From assembly GCF_000524195.1 (NCBI RefSeq), contig NW_020170461.1, forward strand, positions 22,796 to 83,928: DNA of 61,133 bases. The letters run 5' to 3'. Origin of the DNA: Echinococcus granulosus. Taxonomy: Eukaryota; Platyhelminthes; Cestoda; Cyclophyllidea; Taeniidae. Under the pieces are notes generated by a model that had not been told where the DNA came from, searched no databases, and was given only the letters and a program-made list of their open reading frames with translations. A program made the position numbers and the translations under genes. Shown here piece by piece: positions 34,325-47,009 of the stretch (within the stretch, counting starts at the first letter, position 1; each line of letters opens with the position of its first letter).

Positions 34325-36050
34325 TAATTTATACCAATAGCCTCCTGACACCTATGTACCTTGGCAATGCATATTCTTCCACACTACCTTGGCTTCTTAC
34401 CACTTAGGAGAAGTCTCAAGCCATTGCAATACAACAAATTAGCGCTATAATCAGACGCACCAGAGGCGGACAAATTGTATACAAGTTGGTCATTACGTTC
34501 TTAATGGACAGAATCGTCACCTAAATCAAGAGGCTGGCATATGTGAGTGTTCAATTCTTGAGAATAACTTTGCTTGATGGTCTGAAGTGATCTCCCCATA
34601 ACAAAATACTTCTAATAGGCCCATAGTAAACATGTCATGTGATCACAACTTCTCAACAACTCCGATGGAATGCTTCTGGCCGTAGAGCGAACAGTTTTGA
34701 GGCACTGAATGATGAGTTTATTCTCATATTACAATTCCGTAAATCTCGAGGATTAAGGGTTCGATGTCATTTTAACGATAGGGATAAAGCTTTCAGTACC
34801 ACCACCGGATTGCAGATGTCTAGGTACCGCTAGAACGTATCGGCAAACAATCGTTTTCAGTCACACTTCTATCCTTCATGAATTGGAATACTCTCCACTG
34901 CCAGCCATCAACGCCTATGCGATCATCTCTCTCTGAGAGCTAAATCTGCAGTGAACGAGGTAGTGGAGGTTACCTCTAGCGAGTGTGAACAAGTATTGAC
35001 ACTACCCAATGCATAGTATTCGTCCAAAAATGCACCTTAGTAGTCGGTATGTATGCATTGAAAGGCTCCACAAACCATCATGTAAGGTAGCCCACTAAAA
35101 CTTTCCCTAATGGGCTTTGCGCAAGCAGTGAGCAGAGGATTTCCTCTATCTGATACCAAAACAGCCGGGATGCATGACTTTCATGGTCCTCAAGGCGAAG
35201 TAATTGATCAGGCACAAACGAAGCTTCGTCAAGGCGTTCTTAGAATTCTGTTTTTCCCATATCTGGCATTCAACCATTTCACCAAAAATTGAAGGTAATG
35301 TGGCAGCACTTCCGTATGTCGCGGAAGCAGTAACTGCTGAGCACGAAGACAGTGAGACATAACTACCTCTTGAGTAGTAGCATGTCGAGACAAACAGCCA
35401 GCATGCGGGGTGAAACTAGCATTGTGGTGCGACAGATGTTTTGGGAAGTGCGGAGCCTTGACTGGTGGTCAGTAGAAGAAGAGGATAGAAATGTTCAGGT
35501 TGCATACACCTCAAACCAATGTTTGATGGACCGTGATAAATTTCCGGAAACCGACAATTATACGTTTTATGCCTAGAGTCAGAAAAATGTTTACAGGAGC
35601 CAAAATTTGTCATTCTTCCTCAGTGTTTCTCAAAGTAACACCGGCGAATCTAACATTCACTGAAAGCTTAAGATCTTAAAGAAAAACATGAGCAACAAAG
35701 GTTTCAGTCCTGTCTGTATCGGTAATTAAAAAGATTGTATTTTAACACCTTGTTGAGTAAATAGTTTTGCATGATTTGGCTGGATGAGCTAGCTAAATCA
35801 GCACTAGGTATTAGAGGATTGAAGTTTACTGTTGTTCATACAGGCCTTTGACATGCAGCAAACAGACTGGTTGTGTCCGCGAGGCTTACAATTGTTTCAG
35901 CACTTTGAGGTATTATATCTATTCTTTGGTCCCTATTACATGATAGATTATGCAGGATTTCACTTTTGAACTCCCACTTCTGATGAGGTCCCAGCCTTTT
36001 TAAAATTGCCTTTAGTTCGAAACGTTAGTGTGGCTATCGCGGTAACCCTT
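34325..36050. other. No gene seen
   Basis: Short chance frames only. A weak family A-like block appears at 36050-36210 immediately after. Confidence 0.4.
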
Positions 36051-36779
36051 TTCAATCTTCCCAATTACCACGCCGTGGTATGGCCTTCGGACCATGCCAA
36101 CAGCATTCCGACTCTTCTGTAATTCTAATCCTACTTGTACTTCCATGTCACCATGGCTTACTACGATCTGCTGAGGACTCAGCATTGTTTGTTATAGTAT
36201 TCTAGTGGGACGTGTAATGCGTTAATTGTGCGGTTAAATCTTGGTTTTGGTGAATAGAGCACTTCGGGACTTTGCATGTCATAATGGGTGCGGAACCTTC
36301 AAAGGTGGGATGTTTCCTTTGCATCTTGGTCCAGACAATTTTGCTACTGAAACACAATAGTCAACTATGTCACTTATTGAACAATGTCATACCAATGTAA
36401 ATGTTTTACTTACCGTCTTGTTCTTTAACCCCCGACTTTACACCCCTGGGTCGAAAAGCCTGATTTGAAAAAGACATCTTTTAATTTGATAATGTGGGGT
36501 TTCATGAATCCTCCGAATACATTAGAGAAAATCAGATTTTCTCTACTCTTTGGGGATCTATGGTGCCTTTTTAGTCACATAGATAGTCCAGTCTACCCGA
36601 CTGTCCCCTGAAAGTGCTCCTTGATCTTTGTCACCTTGTTCTCTCTTCGGTGCTGCCCAGCAATATCTCTGAGTTCTATCCTAGTAGTAAACAAGTACAG
36701 AAGGTGTCGTGTCTTCACTTAATGGACATCCTGTATAGGCATCGTAGACAGTCCTGTAACGAACTTTTCCAGATGATTC

Positions 36780-37145
36780 ACGGGTAGTGATGCTTCACCT
36801 GTTAATTGCTTTTCCACAGACTAGGGGAATGGGGTGGTTGCCGAGGGTAGACATCATTTCCAGCAGCAAATACACTTCTTCTGCCATGCCGGGGTTAATC
36901 ACCCAGCAATAGAAATCAGGGTAGACGTCCTTTAAGACCGGGTTCGCTTTCCACTGCAACCGATGCAGTGCTCTGAGACTTCCCACAGGACGAATGAAGA
37001 CATAATACTTGAACAGGATGTGCATTGTTGACTTTTAGAAGGGCTAGGGAGCTACTGGTTTGGCCCGGAGGCCAGCCTACCCGGCGAAGGTACAGCAGGA
37101 GACCCAAAGCTGCCCGTTCCCAAAATCGGGAGAGAAACAGACAAA
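36780..37145 (-). repeat. Interspersed repeat family A, long reverse copy
   Basis: In reverse complement it carries the same blocks in the same order, including CCCCGGCATGGCAGAAGAAG and the GGGTAGGCTGGCCTCCGGGC left block. Confidence 0.6.
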
Positions 37146-37700
37146 TAACCCATTAAAAAGTACTTAGACGTTAGTTCACGTTGCTGCCCTTGAAACTACG
37201 TAGAAAGTGATGCATCCTTTAATTATTCTCGTCAAGAGAACAGTTGTCTTTGTTTCCTCAAGTAGAAATTATGCAAACAATTATATTTGGTGCCAGATTA
37301 AAACTGCAAAGAGCAGATGAAGCTGTAACACCAATTATAATTATATTCTCATATGTGAGAATGCATAACAAGAGCGTTCACCATGAGGCGATTGGTGGGA
37401 CCTAGATAAGCACTTCCACCCGATCAATTTACATATCCCCCCAGATGGCCTTAAGGCGGCCAATAGCCGTGATGGTAAACGTTCGAGGCACTGGCTGTGG
37501 GTAGCTGAGTCACATCACCCGGTCCAGCCTCAATAGGAAGTGGCGACGTAAGGCGACCGTTGTGATTGACCAGTACAATTTAAACCCGTTTTACCAATCG
37601 GATCGAGCCAAAATCGACTGTGTTCGGTCACCGACAGGTGGAGCCCTTTTATGCCTCATTTCAAGCCCTCCGGTGTCTCGTCTCAGTCAGGGATTTAGAT

Positions 37701-37737
37701 ATGTGGCTCCTATTAGCAGTTTTGCTTAATTTACGCA
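37701..37737 (+). CDS. Surface Ig/mucin protein exon 1 (signal peptide)
   Basis: ATG then WLLLAVLLNLR and donor GCA|GTAAGT, phase 1. The frame stays open upstream to an ATG at 37620, so the start could be earlier. Intron 1 (~2.7 kb) contains a repeat and could hide another exon. Confidence 0.5.
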
Positions 37738-40700
37738 GTAAGTTTGCTCTTCACGTCATTCTTACTCATTTACACATAATGATATTTTTACAGTTTCATT
37801 TTATTGCCTATCTGCTACTTTTAGTTGTCTACCGGGTTTTTTTTTCTTAAAAATCAAGCTAATGCGCTTGAATTCGTTTTAATTGAGCCACCATTATTTT
37901 CAGTCATTTGAAGTAGTAATGATGAAAGAGTGACTTCTGCTGCTTCATTCGTCTGCATTTATCATCGGCTTCTGTCTCCACTTGTTTGATTAACGTGAGG
38001 TTTAAAGGAACGACAATTCGTCGCTGAAGTCTTAACAAGGCATACTAGTAGTGTAAGAGCCTTTTATTGTTAGGGTACAGATGGGTCGCGAGGCTACAGG
38101 CTTCGGTGTGAAGCCATATCGCCGAGGTGGTGTTAGAATCTACAGGGATTTTAGAACCCCCCATTTGAATGCATTACAGTCAATTACAAATTTGGAGAAT
38201 ATTTTCTTGCTTCTATCAACACTGTGACTCCCTAGTCATCCAGCATTGTGGAATGACCTGCTGGTGTTTAGACTGGGAGGCTGTAGGCATGAATGGGGAG
38301 TCGTGGAGTAACGCTGCCACTGCGTTCAAACCTGTTTCTTCTACTATAAGTATTGGTTAGTGCAAAAATGCCTTGGTTGCTAGAATTTAAGCTCGTATTG
38401 ACCCTTTGACTGAATGGCCGATAGTAGAGTGTTGTGTAAACAAATGACTGTGCAGAGGTCAGTGGCCATGTTCCCCCTTCGAGCCTAGTCTTACTGGCGG
38501 TGGTCGGTGTGAGTACAGGGGAGGGAGAGTCGCATTAGTCACCGACTTTGCCTCTCCTAAATTAAACCTCCCCGCTAAATCCGAACACCTGCCCAGGTCA
38601 ATGGCCTTTTGTTAGTCATTTATACACTCTCCAGTGAGACCGCACGGGAAGTTGAATAGGAGAATTTCTATACAATGCGGTTGACTTAGTTTGTGAGCTT
38701 GAGGTGGAGTTCATTCTCAGTAACTCCGCTGCTTTTGAGGCATTTGGAGTAAGAAGGGCAAGTTAGAATGAAGGAATGAGTAGGTTTGTGGGTCGTTTAA
38801 GGATCATAAACGACGTAATCATTTGCTCAACCAGTGATGGAGTGTATACCGAAGTCACAAGTCATTGAGCAAACAGACAACCTTTCCCATATCTGAGCTT
38901 TTCTGTAGTGTAGAAGAATCGAAGAACAGTAAATGGGTGGGGAGTCTAAAGTTACTATTCAACTGTTAAGATACGGCTTGTGGACAGATTTCATCTGCTT
39001 AGAAGAGTCCACGACTTTCCGATTCGCGACTTGTGCATATGTTTACGTGGGTGTAAACGATTTAATTCTTTTCTCACGTCAAATACAACCAAGTATTTTT
39101 GGCCTGCTAACCTTGAATTGGGATGCCACCAGCGACATGTATATTCCATCAGATGGAGGGTCTTCCTGAAAGTGATGCAACTGTCTTTGGGCAATCCATC
39201 ACCGGAATCACATTGTTTAAACGCGGATCTGTTAGGACATGCTGCACCTTCTCCAAGGGTTATATGGTAAATCCCACAAGAAACCTCTGCGATTTTGAAA
39301 CGGAAGCAGACTTCTCCCCATTCCAAACCTTAACCCTTATCCATCAGACTCATATGGTATGTAAGCGAACGAGATTTCGAAATAAGAGAAAAATGGTTCA
39401 GAGTACAATGAGAAGTAGCGTACTCACAGACTTATGTGCTTATTTATCGCTCCCTGTTCAAATGCCTACGTTAGAATGATGGTAATCATGCTATGAGTCT
39501 ACGGGTTGCAACTAGTAATTCCTGCAAAACCCACCGATATCGTGGGACAAATTTGTCCCCCAGTTTTTTCCTCCTTTTCCTTATTTCCTACTTTACTGGG
39601 TTAGTTTTGAATCTTTGTCCCAAATTACAATTGCTATTCATTTTTTCCCCATTGCTATGGGGCTCTTAACATCCTCATCCAATCCTAGACTTGCTTTGGT
39701 ACCATTCAAGTGGAAGAGCTCCGGGCTGGAATGAATGGCAAAAAGTTCGTTTAATTATCCCAAAACTCACCTCTCTACAGAAGATTCCTTTGGCTTTTGG
39801 TGTATTAAAGACCCGATTCAGCTTGACTCAAGTCTTGTCATGTTGTTTGCAAGTGGTAGAAGACGTCTGGTACATTTCTTCACTGCTGTCACGGTAGTGG
39901 ATGTTGTCTGAGAGGATCAACTCCGTTAGAAACGCATCCGAAGACGAGTCAAACATGGCTCTTTAATCTCAATCGCCAGCAAGTGAAGTCGCTCATGCCT
40001 ATCATAGGGCGTGAAGTCGAAAGAAACTATAATACTCAAGCAGAATATGTACTGTAGATATACACCGGGACTTGGGGCTACTGACATGAGCCGAGGCCCA
40101 GACCACCCGACAAAGGTACAGTGGTGTAGAGCCTACTTAACGTCGTAACATCCCATGTTTTTACGCCAAATCATTGGGTTAAAATATGTTGTTTGCTAAG
40201 ATTACGGATAGAGTTTTACAAATTTGCGTATTACACCCCTTAGGTACTCAATGTTTGACAACAGGTCACGAAGTCTACGGTTTTGTAGGAAGTGAATTCC
40301 ATGTGCAGACCTCATTACCAGTCGACTATCAAGTAGGTTGAAAAGACGAATATGCAAGTCCTCCTTCCATTACCACTACTACGAGGGCGTAAAAAGTAAC
40401 ACTTATGTTACTTTTGTATACAGATACTTGTCACAGACGAGGGTACGTTCCCGATCTCAAAGGCAGGGCTCTGCTCCACCAAGCTTTTTCAATGCCAAAT
40501 TGCAAAAGGTCAGATTTGATATTTTTGGCCCTAAGTGCACTGCAATAAAAATGCAACTTTTTATCAAACGTTTTTTTCATTAAATCAGACGGCGTGGAGG
40601 AGAGAACACTGACCCTAAAGGGCACAATGAATGAGCATTTAACCTACATCTACCTCCTTTCTGATGAAGACCTTATTCCAACCACTATCTACTTTTTCAA

Positions 40701-43700
40701 CAACAACACCTGGTCAGAGTCTACCTCCGGTAAGACCGTAGATGGAAAGGATGCAAAGTTGCCTAAATGGTGCTCAATCTTTCGGTTGTGTTCTTTTCTT
40801 ATAATGTTGTGTAGCAAGTTTATGACTGAAGTGATTGAGGAAAACCTGAGGTTCACGCCCTTTACCCTTATTGCCATCTAGCACTCATCAATCCGACCTA
40901 CTCCACTCCACTTGTACGCCACCGAGTCCCCAAAAACACGACCGTCATCTTGACCTGCTTCATAAAGAGGTGGCTTGGCGGAGTGAGTATCACTGTACTC
41001 AAAGTGATGAATGGCAATAGCCATTAGCTCCCAGCCTGTGTACATTTTTGGCATTTTTTTTGTTTTTCAGTTTCAGTTATTTACAACAGCACAAAAAGTT
41101 CTATATTACAGTACTACACATTTTGGTTATGAGTGGGACAATTTTATTTCAACGTATCCTCACATTTTAAAAGTTGGTAAGTTTTATGGTCTCTTTGATT
41201 GTTGATGTGTTCAGTCGTGAATGCGGTAGCACTAACCTCACTGATGAAGGGAAATTTGCAAGTTTAAAAATTTGTGTTAAGTTGTTATTTACTGCTAGTC
41301 TTCGTTGTTGTTCTTCTTAGCTCACAAAAACAACGATAATGGGAAGGTCATTGACACCGAGGTGACAAGCAATGGGTCAACTGACTACTACACCTGCAAT
41401 TATGGAGGCGATTGGCTCACGCACGTCATTCACTGGGGTAAGATGTGTCAGCTATACCTGCCTGTCAGGTGACCAAGAGAGTGCTGTTTTCTGCATAGCT
41501 TGTAGCAGTGAAAATTGGTAGATTGCATGTAGAAATGCGCTAATATAAGGCGTGGACTTTTTTCCTATCATTCTGAAATCGCATTCAATCAAATGTCATT
41601 TAAATCTAATCGTTGGGGCTCAAGCTTGTAGTGTGGGTGTAATTCAGTTTCAACAACGCAGATGTTCCTTGTAGCAGGGGTAGATGCGATGTGCTCTAAC
41701 CGATTTACTGGATTCTGGTGATGGATCACTCATCCACAGATGCATCACTTTCAGGACAACCCTCAGCCTTGATAACCCCAAAGCCTCACATGGCTGTTGG
41801 CATACCGATTCGAGGCTAACCTGTTGGGAATTCTTGGTCGTTTTTAAAGTGAGAAATGAAGTTATTCTTTTACACTCACATGCATACATAAATCGCCAAT
41901 TGGAAAGTCGTGGATACTTCTGCACAAGTGGGTCTTCTCCACATTTTACATATTGACGGATGAACCTAAGCTGTTCTTCGTTCCTTCCACATTACTGAAA
42001 AGCCCAGCAATGGGATAGGACTGTTCATTTGCTCATTGACTTGTGATGGTAGTGACTTAATTGCTTCTATATTCACTCCCCAAAAGATCCACCATCTCAC
42101 CCACTTCACCTTACCCACTCCGCCCTATCCACCCTGCTACATTCAGCCATCCTACCCCACCCTTCACATTCAAGGTATGAGATACTGCCGCTGCTGCAGA
42201 AGACGGTGCTTGCTTTGCATGTCTGTGTGTGAGTGTGTGTGAATGCCCCGGAGAGGGAGCCCTACAGCTGCTGAGGATCAATTTATCGTTGGGACTGTGA
42301 TCCCTTTACTTGCTACGATATCATTAGGAAACGATGCATTGTGATATGATGGGTTGGGGCACAACTCAATTTTGTGCATGAAAATCACCTCTGAGTCAGT
42401 CAGGACTAGTCAGCGAGTCCGAGGCAAGTCCCATTCTAACGAACCAACATACCGCATGCGGTGGGGCGTACCAATGAGATGGCGTCACAGGTCCCTTGAC
42501 TTGGAATAGGAAGTACTGTCGTATTCTGGTATTTATTCGCATCCCCCTTCTCATTCTCCAAGTGATGATTATCACCTTGTTTTTGTACTAGACAATTATA
42601 TGATCACGTGCAAGGTAAGATAGATGGATGTGAGATAAAAGTGGGATTATGGAAGGTAGGACCACGTTTCTTCTCCACTAGTTAAGTCAAAATGGTGGAT
42701 AAAAGTGGAATTGACAAGTTCGTGTCCTGTTGCGAAAGGATTGCAAAGTTACCCAGTTTTGTCTTCTTAATTGCTCCTTCATGCATGCTAATCACAAAAT
42801 TGTTAGTTGAGAATGCATTTGAGACTGAAGGGTAGATTAGCTTCCGTTAGTACTCTGCGTATTATGGACACCCGACTAGATACAAATTCGAATTATGCGA
42901 TTTGTTTGACCTTATTTTAGAAGAACCTATGACAACTACCACAACAAGAGCATACGTTACTACACCCACTACTACTACTACCACTACCACCACTGAAACT
43001 ACCTTTGCTACAAAAGGTAAGGTGCCGGTAAAACATACACCGGCGTTCAAATGAAGGCGGGAATTTATACTGACATTAAAATAAGTAATAATTTGTAAGG
43101 TATCAAAACAGATTTTAGCACTTTACTTGATATTCCGATTCATTTATAAACCTACTTCAGCTTTTAACGAATGACTGGAGGCATTTATATTAAAAAGAGC
43201 TGTTAGTGCAGTTAAAATATCTTTGAACACCTTCCTTCACTAAAGCAGTCGGTCAAAAGTGAAGTTCTGTCCTGGTAATCAAGGTGGTTACACCAGGTCA
43301 CGTTGTGTTCTCTAGTGCCACGGTTACACCCCTCTCCTGTGTAATTCTGTCACACGTCAAGTTTAGTTGCGTCCACTGATGAGGCAAGCGTTGCACGCAC
43401 AGACCGAATGGCCACCGAGTGAGCTGAATGACTGGGAAAGGCCACGGCCAGCGCCTTTGACGGGTTGACACCATTCGAGTGTTTTAAAATGTCGAGAGTC
43501 GCTGAGTGTCGCATGGACACAGGCATTTGTAGTTCTCCGGGGCTCAGAATCCCACGCTTTAGCTGTTGAGATGTCCGATTTGTCACCACAGGCATCTTGA
43601 TGAAGGCGATGTGAACCGGCCTGCAACATGTCGGTCACCTACCTGTTACTGATGATGGCTTGACTTGCCATTTACTATCCACTGTAATGGCACCACTTTA

Positions 43701-46700
43701 ACCTGCCTTTTTGGCGGTGCATTTGTAAAATCTGGAGTCAGGGTTTGGCTCGAATGTCTGCTTTAATCAGTACTTAGTTTTTCGTCAGTTTTGCTCTTTT
43801 TAATACAAAGACTGCTTAGACCTAATGCATTCATTTAATTTTTATGCACAAAAAGCCATAGCAGAGTTTTTGTTATTGTTGTTATTGTTATTAATTTCAT
43901 CTATTTTATTTTGTATTTTCAAAAATTCAACTAAATATGAGTGAAACAAATAACGTGCATTCGCTTCCCACGGTTTTTCGGGATAGCCTACCAAGTTTGA
44001 GACACTAAGAAATCAGGAAGGGAAATTACAAGCGGAAAAGGTTTATGAACTGAAAGTACCCGACGATTATATTCATCACAAAACAAGCCATTCTTGATGG
44101 TGGTAGTGATCATGCCATCTCCTTCTTACGTACCGTCGTAAAACCGAATTAGTGTGTCATTTTTGTTCCAGGCAAGAGTGTATTCCAAATCGACGAAGAT
44201 GCAGCATCCATGTCACTCATTCAAGGTGAGTATTCTTCACTTGGATTCTGTTTCTATTACTTTCAATACCTTTAAAAAATGGTGAAACATTTTTTGCTAG
44301 TAAGTAGTAGTGACAGCTCCAAAAGTTAGCATGGGAGATATTCTGTGGACAAACTGTAGGCGTATTTCACTACCGAGCTGAGTGTAAACTGCTCCGGTTG
44401 ATGGGAGCATAAATTTCACTTGGAAGGCGCGCTATAGGTGCAATAAAGTCGTATTTTTATTTTTCTTCTGCGCATAATTTTAGATAACAGTGGATTACAT
44501 CTCGGTAAAATCGTTGGTATTACGATAGGGGCAGTTTGTGCTGTGGCTCTCCTCACAGCCTGCTCCCTTTTTGCATGGAGACAGACGCGAAAATCCACCG
44601 ATGGTAAGAGGAGAGATGTGGAGAGGTGGGTTGAAAGAAAGTTCACCTATCTTAACTTCATGCGAAGGATAGTGACCCTCATTCACCGAAATTTTGTTAA
44701 CCGGTTTAATGTGTCCATGTGCGCCGATTTCCTCCAAACATCTGTGGGTACTGGACGTGGGTGCATCAGTGCTTGTTTGAATGCTTGGGGAGGGTTGTCC
44801 CAAAACAACGGCCGCATAGTAGGCCAAAATAAATGACTTGATTTCGCCCATAAGTAACATCGACAATTGGCGTGTGTACGGCATTTGGGATTGGCATCGT
44901 GCCAAGGAAAAAATTTTTCGTGAAGAGGGCAGGATGGGGATTTAAGTCTGCCATTGCTTTCCTGCCTCAGGGCGCAAAGTCAGTAAATTTCGCGGTTTCA
45001 AAGCATACTGCATGTTACCTTTACTCAGGATTGATACACTTTGAAATATTATGCACAAGCCAAATCATGAAATACCTCCAACCTGCATAAATTTTTAAAC
45101 AAGGGTGTTTTGCCCGCACGTTTATGTAGGATATATTTTGGAACGAAGGAAAGTAGTGTTGTTTCTACATTTTACCTATTCAGCGGCTGACTATAAAGGT
45201 TAATCTTATTAACCCTTTTAAAAATGCCAAATAAAGGTTAGAAATTTAACGTAACTATCTGCATAACGGTGGCCAGATTCCTTCCCTAGTCTGTCCATAA
45301 GTTCAACCCTTTTCCCCCTAAACTGAACGAACCAAAGCGAATTAAAACTCGAAACATATTAGGTAAAATCCAGCTTATTTTCCTATTTTAGGTGGAAATC
45401 CGAATCGAAACCTAATCAATCCTCGGCCGTTTAGAGTTAAATGTATAGTAATTCCTCCACCGTGACTGTCGCCTGTTGCAAGCACTATTGCTAGCAATAC
45501 ATTAGTGGATTTGTAATGCTTTGATTGTTTGTTTAACTGTTCGTTTTTGTTACGCGGGCATCGAAAGCTCCGCGATTGTACTTCCACGGGGCGGCATGGC
45601 CTACGGACCATGTCAGCAGCCGCTCAGACCTTCTGTTCGTTGGTAATACATTTTCTGTCCTTTTGTTATGAACTCTTTCAAATCCAGGCAAGACTTAGAG
45701 GGCCTCAAATTTTACTACGAATTTAGTTCCTCTTTTTAAGATGAAACCTTCTTTCCGAACTTTTGCATGCTTATCTAAAGTGCATTTCGAGGCTAAAATA
45801 AGTTAAACTTTTGCCTTTCGATTGGTGGCATTTCGGAAATGGGTATTGGTGTGGCCCAAGGGCCATTCAGCAGAGCGGAGGTACAACCTGCGGACACTTA
45901 AGTACCCGAGTACTTACGTGAAATGGCAAGCAGCCATACAATAATTGCATAATCTTGCCCATTTTAGCAGTCAAAATCTTGTATCTGTCGCTTGGAATGA
46001 TGTTAGCTGCTTTAAAGTACATTGTAATTCAATGTTAAACCTGGTTTACAAAGTTGACTAGCAGGATCCAGATGATTCAAACACACGTTTTGTAATTTTA
46101 CACGACCTATTCTGTTTCAGCGAATTGACTTGTGTTTAAGACACTAACAACAAACAAAGTGGAGTACTCAGATTACCCCCTGAGGATTCAATAGTTGATG
46201 GGAAGGTGTTTCCAAATCTAAAGGGGCTTTGGTGCTGCCTTTCGAGTAGTTTAGACCTGGCATCTATTTTCGATTACCGGCGACATAAAACAGAGGCATT
46301 CCGTCATATGTGTAATGATCCGTTAGAACAAAACTACTTACCATTCAGTCTTCTTTTAATTTTTGCTGCTTTGTTTTCTAACTAAAAATAAAACTTAAAA
46401 CTCGTGATTTTAAAATACCTTGTTCTCTGAAGCGCTTACCTTTTTAAAAATGGACAAATGAAACAGACACCGGTCAAAACTAAGTAAGCTCATCTCAGTT
46501 TTCACAAATACGGCTTGCTCTTCAAAAATTCTGACCTAGTCATTTCATTTAAAGCCTCGTATTATTGTTTAAAGATCTGTATATTCCAGGATGAAATCGC
46601 AATGCGTGGAAATATCGTCACAACGTGGAGGAGTGCAAATTTTCCTCAACAAATGGTAGAGTAGAGCACACTAATGGCCTGAAATACATTTAAATATTAT

Positions 46701-46805
46701 TGGACTAAAAATCTTGAAATTTCAGACGTAGCATTTGCAAAAGTGTTTGTTGAAATTGTGCAACAAGAAGTTGTTTTCTCGCCATTCATCCAGAGGCCAT
46801 TATAG
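37701..46805 (+). CDS. Type I surface protein: signal peptide, Ig-like ectodomain, Thr-rich mucin stalk, TM helix; 9 exons
   Basis: Nine exons joined only at phase 1 give 273 residues and a stop. Residues 1-12 (MWLLLAVLLNLR) look like a short signal peptide. The ectodomain has cysteines at ~25, 32, 109 and 144; TVILTCF and TDYYTCNY read like the B and F strands of an Ig fold, but their 35-residue spacing is short for a standard domain. Sequons occur at NNT (75-77), NTT (102-104) and NGS (136-138). A Thr-rich stalk (~161-188, with nine Thr in a row) should be O-glycosylated. The membrane helix is ~217-239 (GITIGAVCAVALLTACSLF), followed by RQTRK and a short tail ending FSPFIQRPL. I do not recognise the family. 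A host-facing tegument role would be a guess. Exons 3-8 are well supported; exons 1, 2 and 9 are less certain. Confidence 0.68.
38815..39330 (-). repeat. Interspersed repeat family B, inverted copy
   Basis: Reverse complement shares long blocks with 41660-42440 and 49780-50520, e.g. CGTTTACACCCACGTAAACA and TCGGAAAGTCGTGGACTCTT. It lies in intron 1 of the surface-protein gene. Overlapping open frames inside are not supported as genes. Confidence 0.65.
40030..40145 (-). repeat. Interspersed repeat family A, reverse fragment
   Basis: GCAGAATATGTACTGTAGAT, GGCTACTGACATGAGCCGAG and CCCGACAAAGGTACAGTGG blocks. It lies in intron 1 of the surface-protein gene. Confidence 0.55.
40437..40508 (+). CDS. 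Surface Ig/mucin protein exon 2
   Basis: Acceptor cttgtcacag, donor AAAAG|GTCAGA, phase 1 to 1. Encodes EGTFPISKAGLCSTKLFQCQ then IAK. A competing acceptor (tatacag) 13 bp upstream would need phase 0. Confidence 0.55.
40589..40729 (+). CDS. Surface Ig/mucin protein exon 3
   Basis: Acceptor ttaaatcag, donor CCG|GTAAGA, phase 1 to 1. Encodes DGVEERTLTLKG, YIYLLSDEDL and IYFFNNNTWSES, a beta-rich stretch with an N-glycosylation sequon. Confidence 0.7.
40882..40986 (+). CDS. Surface Ig/mucin protein exon 4
   Basis: Acceptor gccatctag, donor GTGA|GTATCA chosen because it keeps phase 1; GTGAGT four bases earlier would break the frame. Encodes RVPKNTTVILTCFIKRWLGG, the putative B strand with its Cys. 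Confidence 0.68.
41321..41437 (+). CDS. Surface Ig/mucin protein exon 5
   Basis: Acceptor ttcttcttag, donor TGGG|GTAAGA, phase 1 to 1. Encodes VTSNGSTDYYTCNYGGDWLT; the D-x-Y-x-C wording is typical of the F strand of Ig domains. Confidence 0.75.
41660..42440 (+). repeat. Interspersed repeat family B
   Basis: Shares GATCACTCATCCACAGATGC, TCGCCAATTGGAAAGTCGTG, GTTCCTTCCACATTACTGAA and ATATTCACTCC blocks with the 49.8-kb copy in the same order. It occupies intron 5 of the surface-protein gene and contains a TG-rich stretch near 42225. Confidence 0.65.
42921..43016 (+). CDS. Surface Ig/mucin protein exon 6 (Thr-rich stalk)
   Basis: Acceptor cttattttag, donor AAAAG|GTAAGG, phase 1 to 1. A trinucleotide tract of ACT/ACC codons encodes nine consecutive Thr. 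Tract length could vary between alleles. Confidence 0.77.
42961..42993 (+). repeat. (ACT/ACC)n trinucleotide tract, coding
   Basis: About ten ACT/ACC units inside exon 6 of the surface-protein gene, translated as poly-Thr. Confidence 0.8.
44172..44225 (+). CDS. Surface Ig/mucin protein exon 7
   Basis: Acceptor tgttccag, donor CAAG|GTGAGT, 54 bp, phase 1 to 1. Encodes GKSVFQIDEDAASMSLIQ. Confidence 0.7.
44484..44603 (+). CDS. Surface Ig/mucin protein exon 8 (transmembrane)
   Basis: Acceptor ataattttag, donor GATG|GTAAGA, 120 bp, phase 1 to 1. Encodes a single hydrophobic helix of ~23 residues followed by RQTRK, a stop-transfer signal that places the tail in the cytoplasm. Confidence 0.78.
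45525..45720 (+). repeat. Interspersed repeat family A, left part
   Basis: GATTGTACTTCCACGGGGCG, GGCCTACGGACCATGTCAGC and TAATACATTTTCTGTCC blocks, in intron 8 of the surface-protein gene. Confidence 0.55.
45840..45960 (+). repeat. Short dispersed repeat D, copy 1
   Basis: CATTCAGCAGAGCGGAGGTA, CCTGCGGACACTTAAGTACC and GTGAAATGGCAAGC blocks parallel 47010-47120. Confidence 0.45.
46726..46805 (+). CDS. Surface Ig/mucin protein candidate terminal exon 9
   Basis: Acceptor tgaaatttcag, phase 1, ends with TAG at 46803-46805. Encodes VAFAKVFVEIVQQEVVFSPF then IQRPL. Phase and stop fit, but the 2.1-kb intron before it leaves room for another ending. Confidence 0.5.
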
Positions 46806-47009
46806 TCCCACATTCCATTGCATCCCATTCTTACTTGCTATTTTCTTAAGCATTTGGCATTGCCTTTATCAATGCACCGCTTACCCAACCGAGAACACAA
46901 GTCCGCCGAATTCAAAGGTTAAAACGGATCGCTTTTCTACAGCACCTCAAGTGGTCTCTGTATTTATAGCAAGTTAGAAAACTAAAAAAGAAAATGTATA
47001 TTAATAACG

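Noticed and set aside
39123..39479. 118-codon + strand frame and overlapping 111-codon - strand frame
   Set aside because: Both lie in repeat family B and are not preserved in the other two copies.
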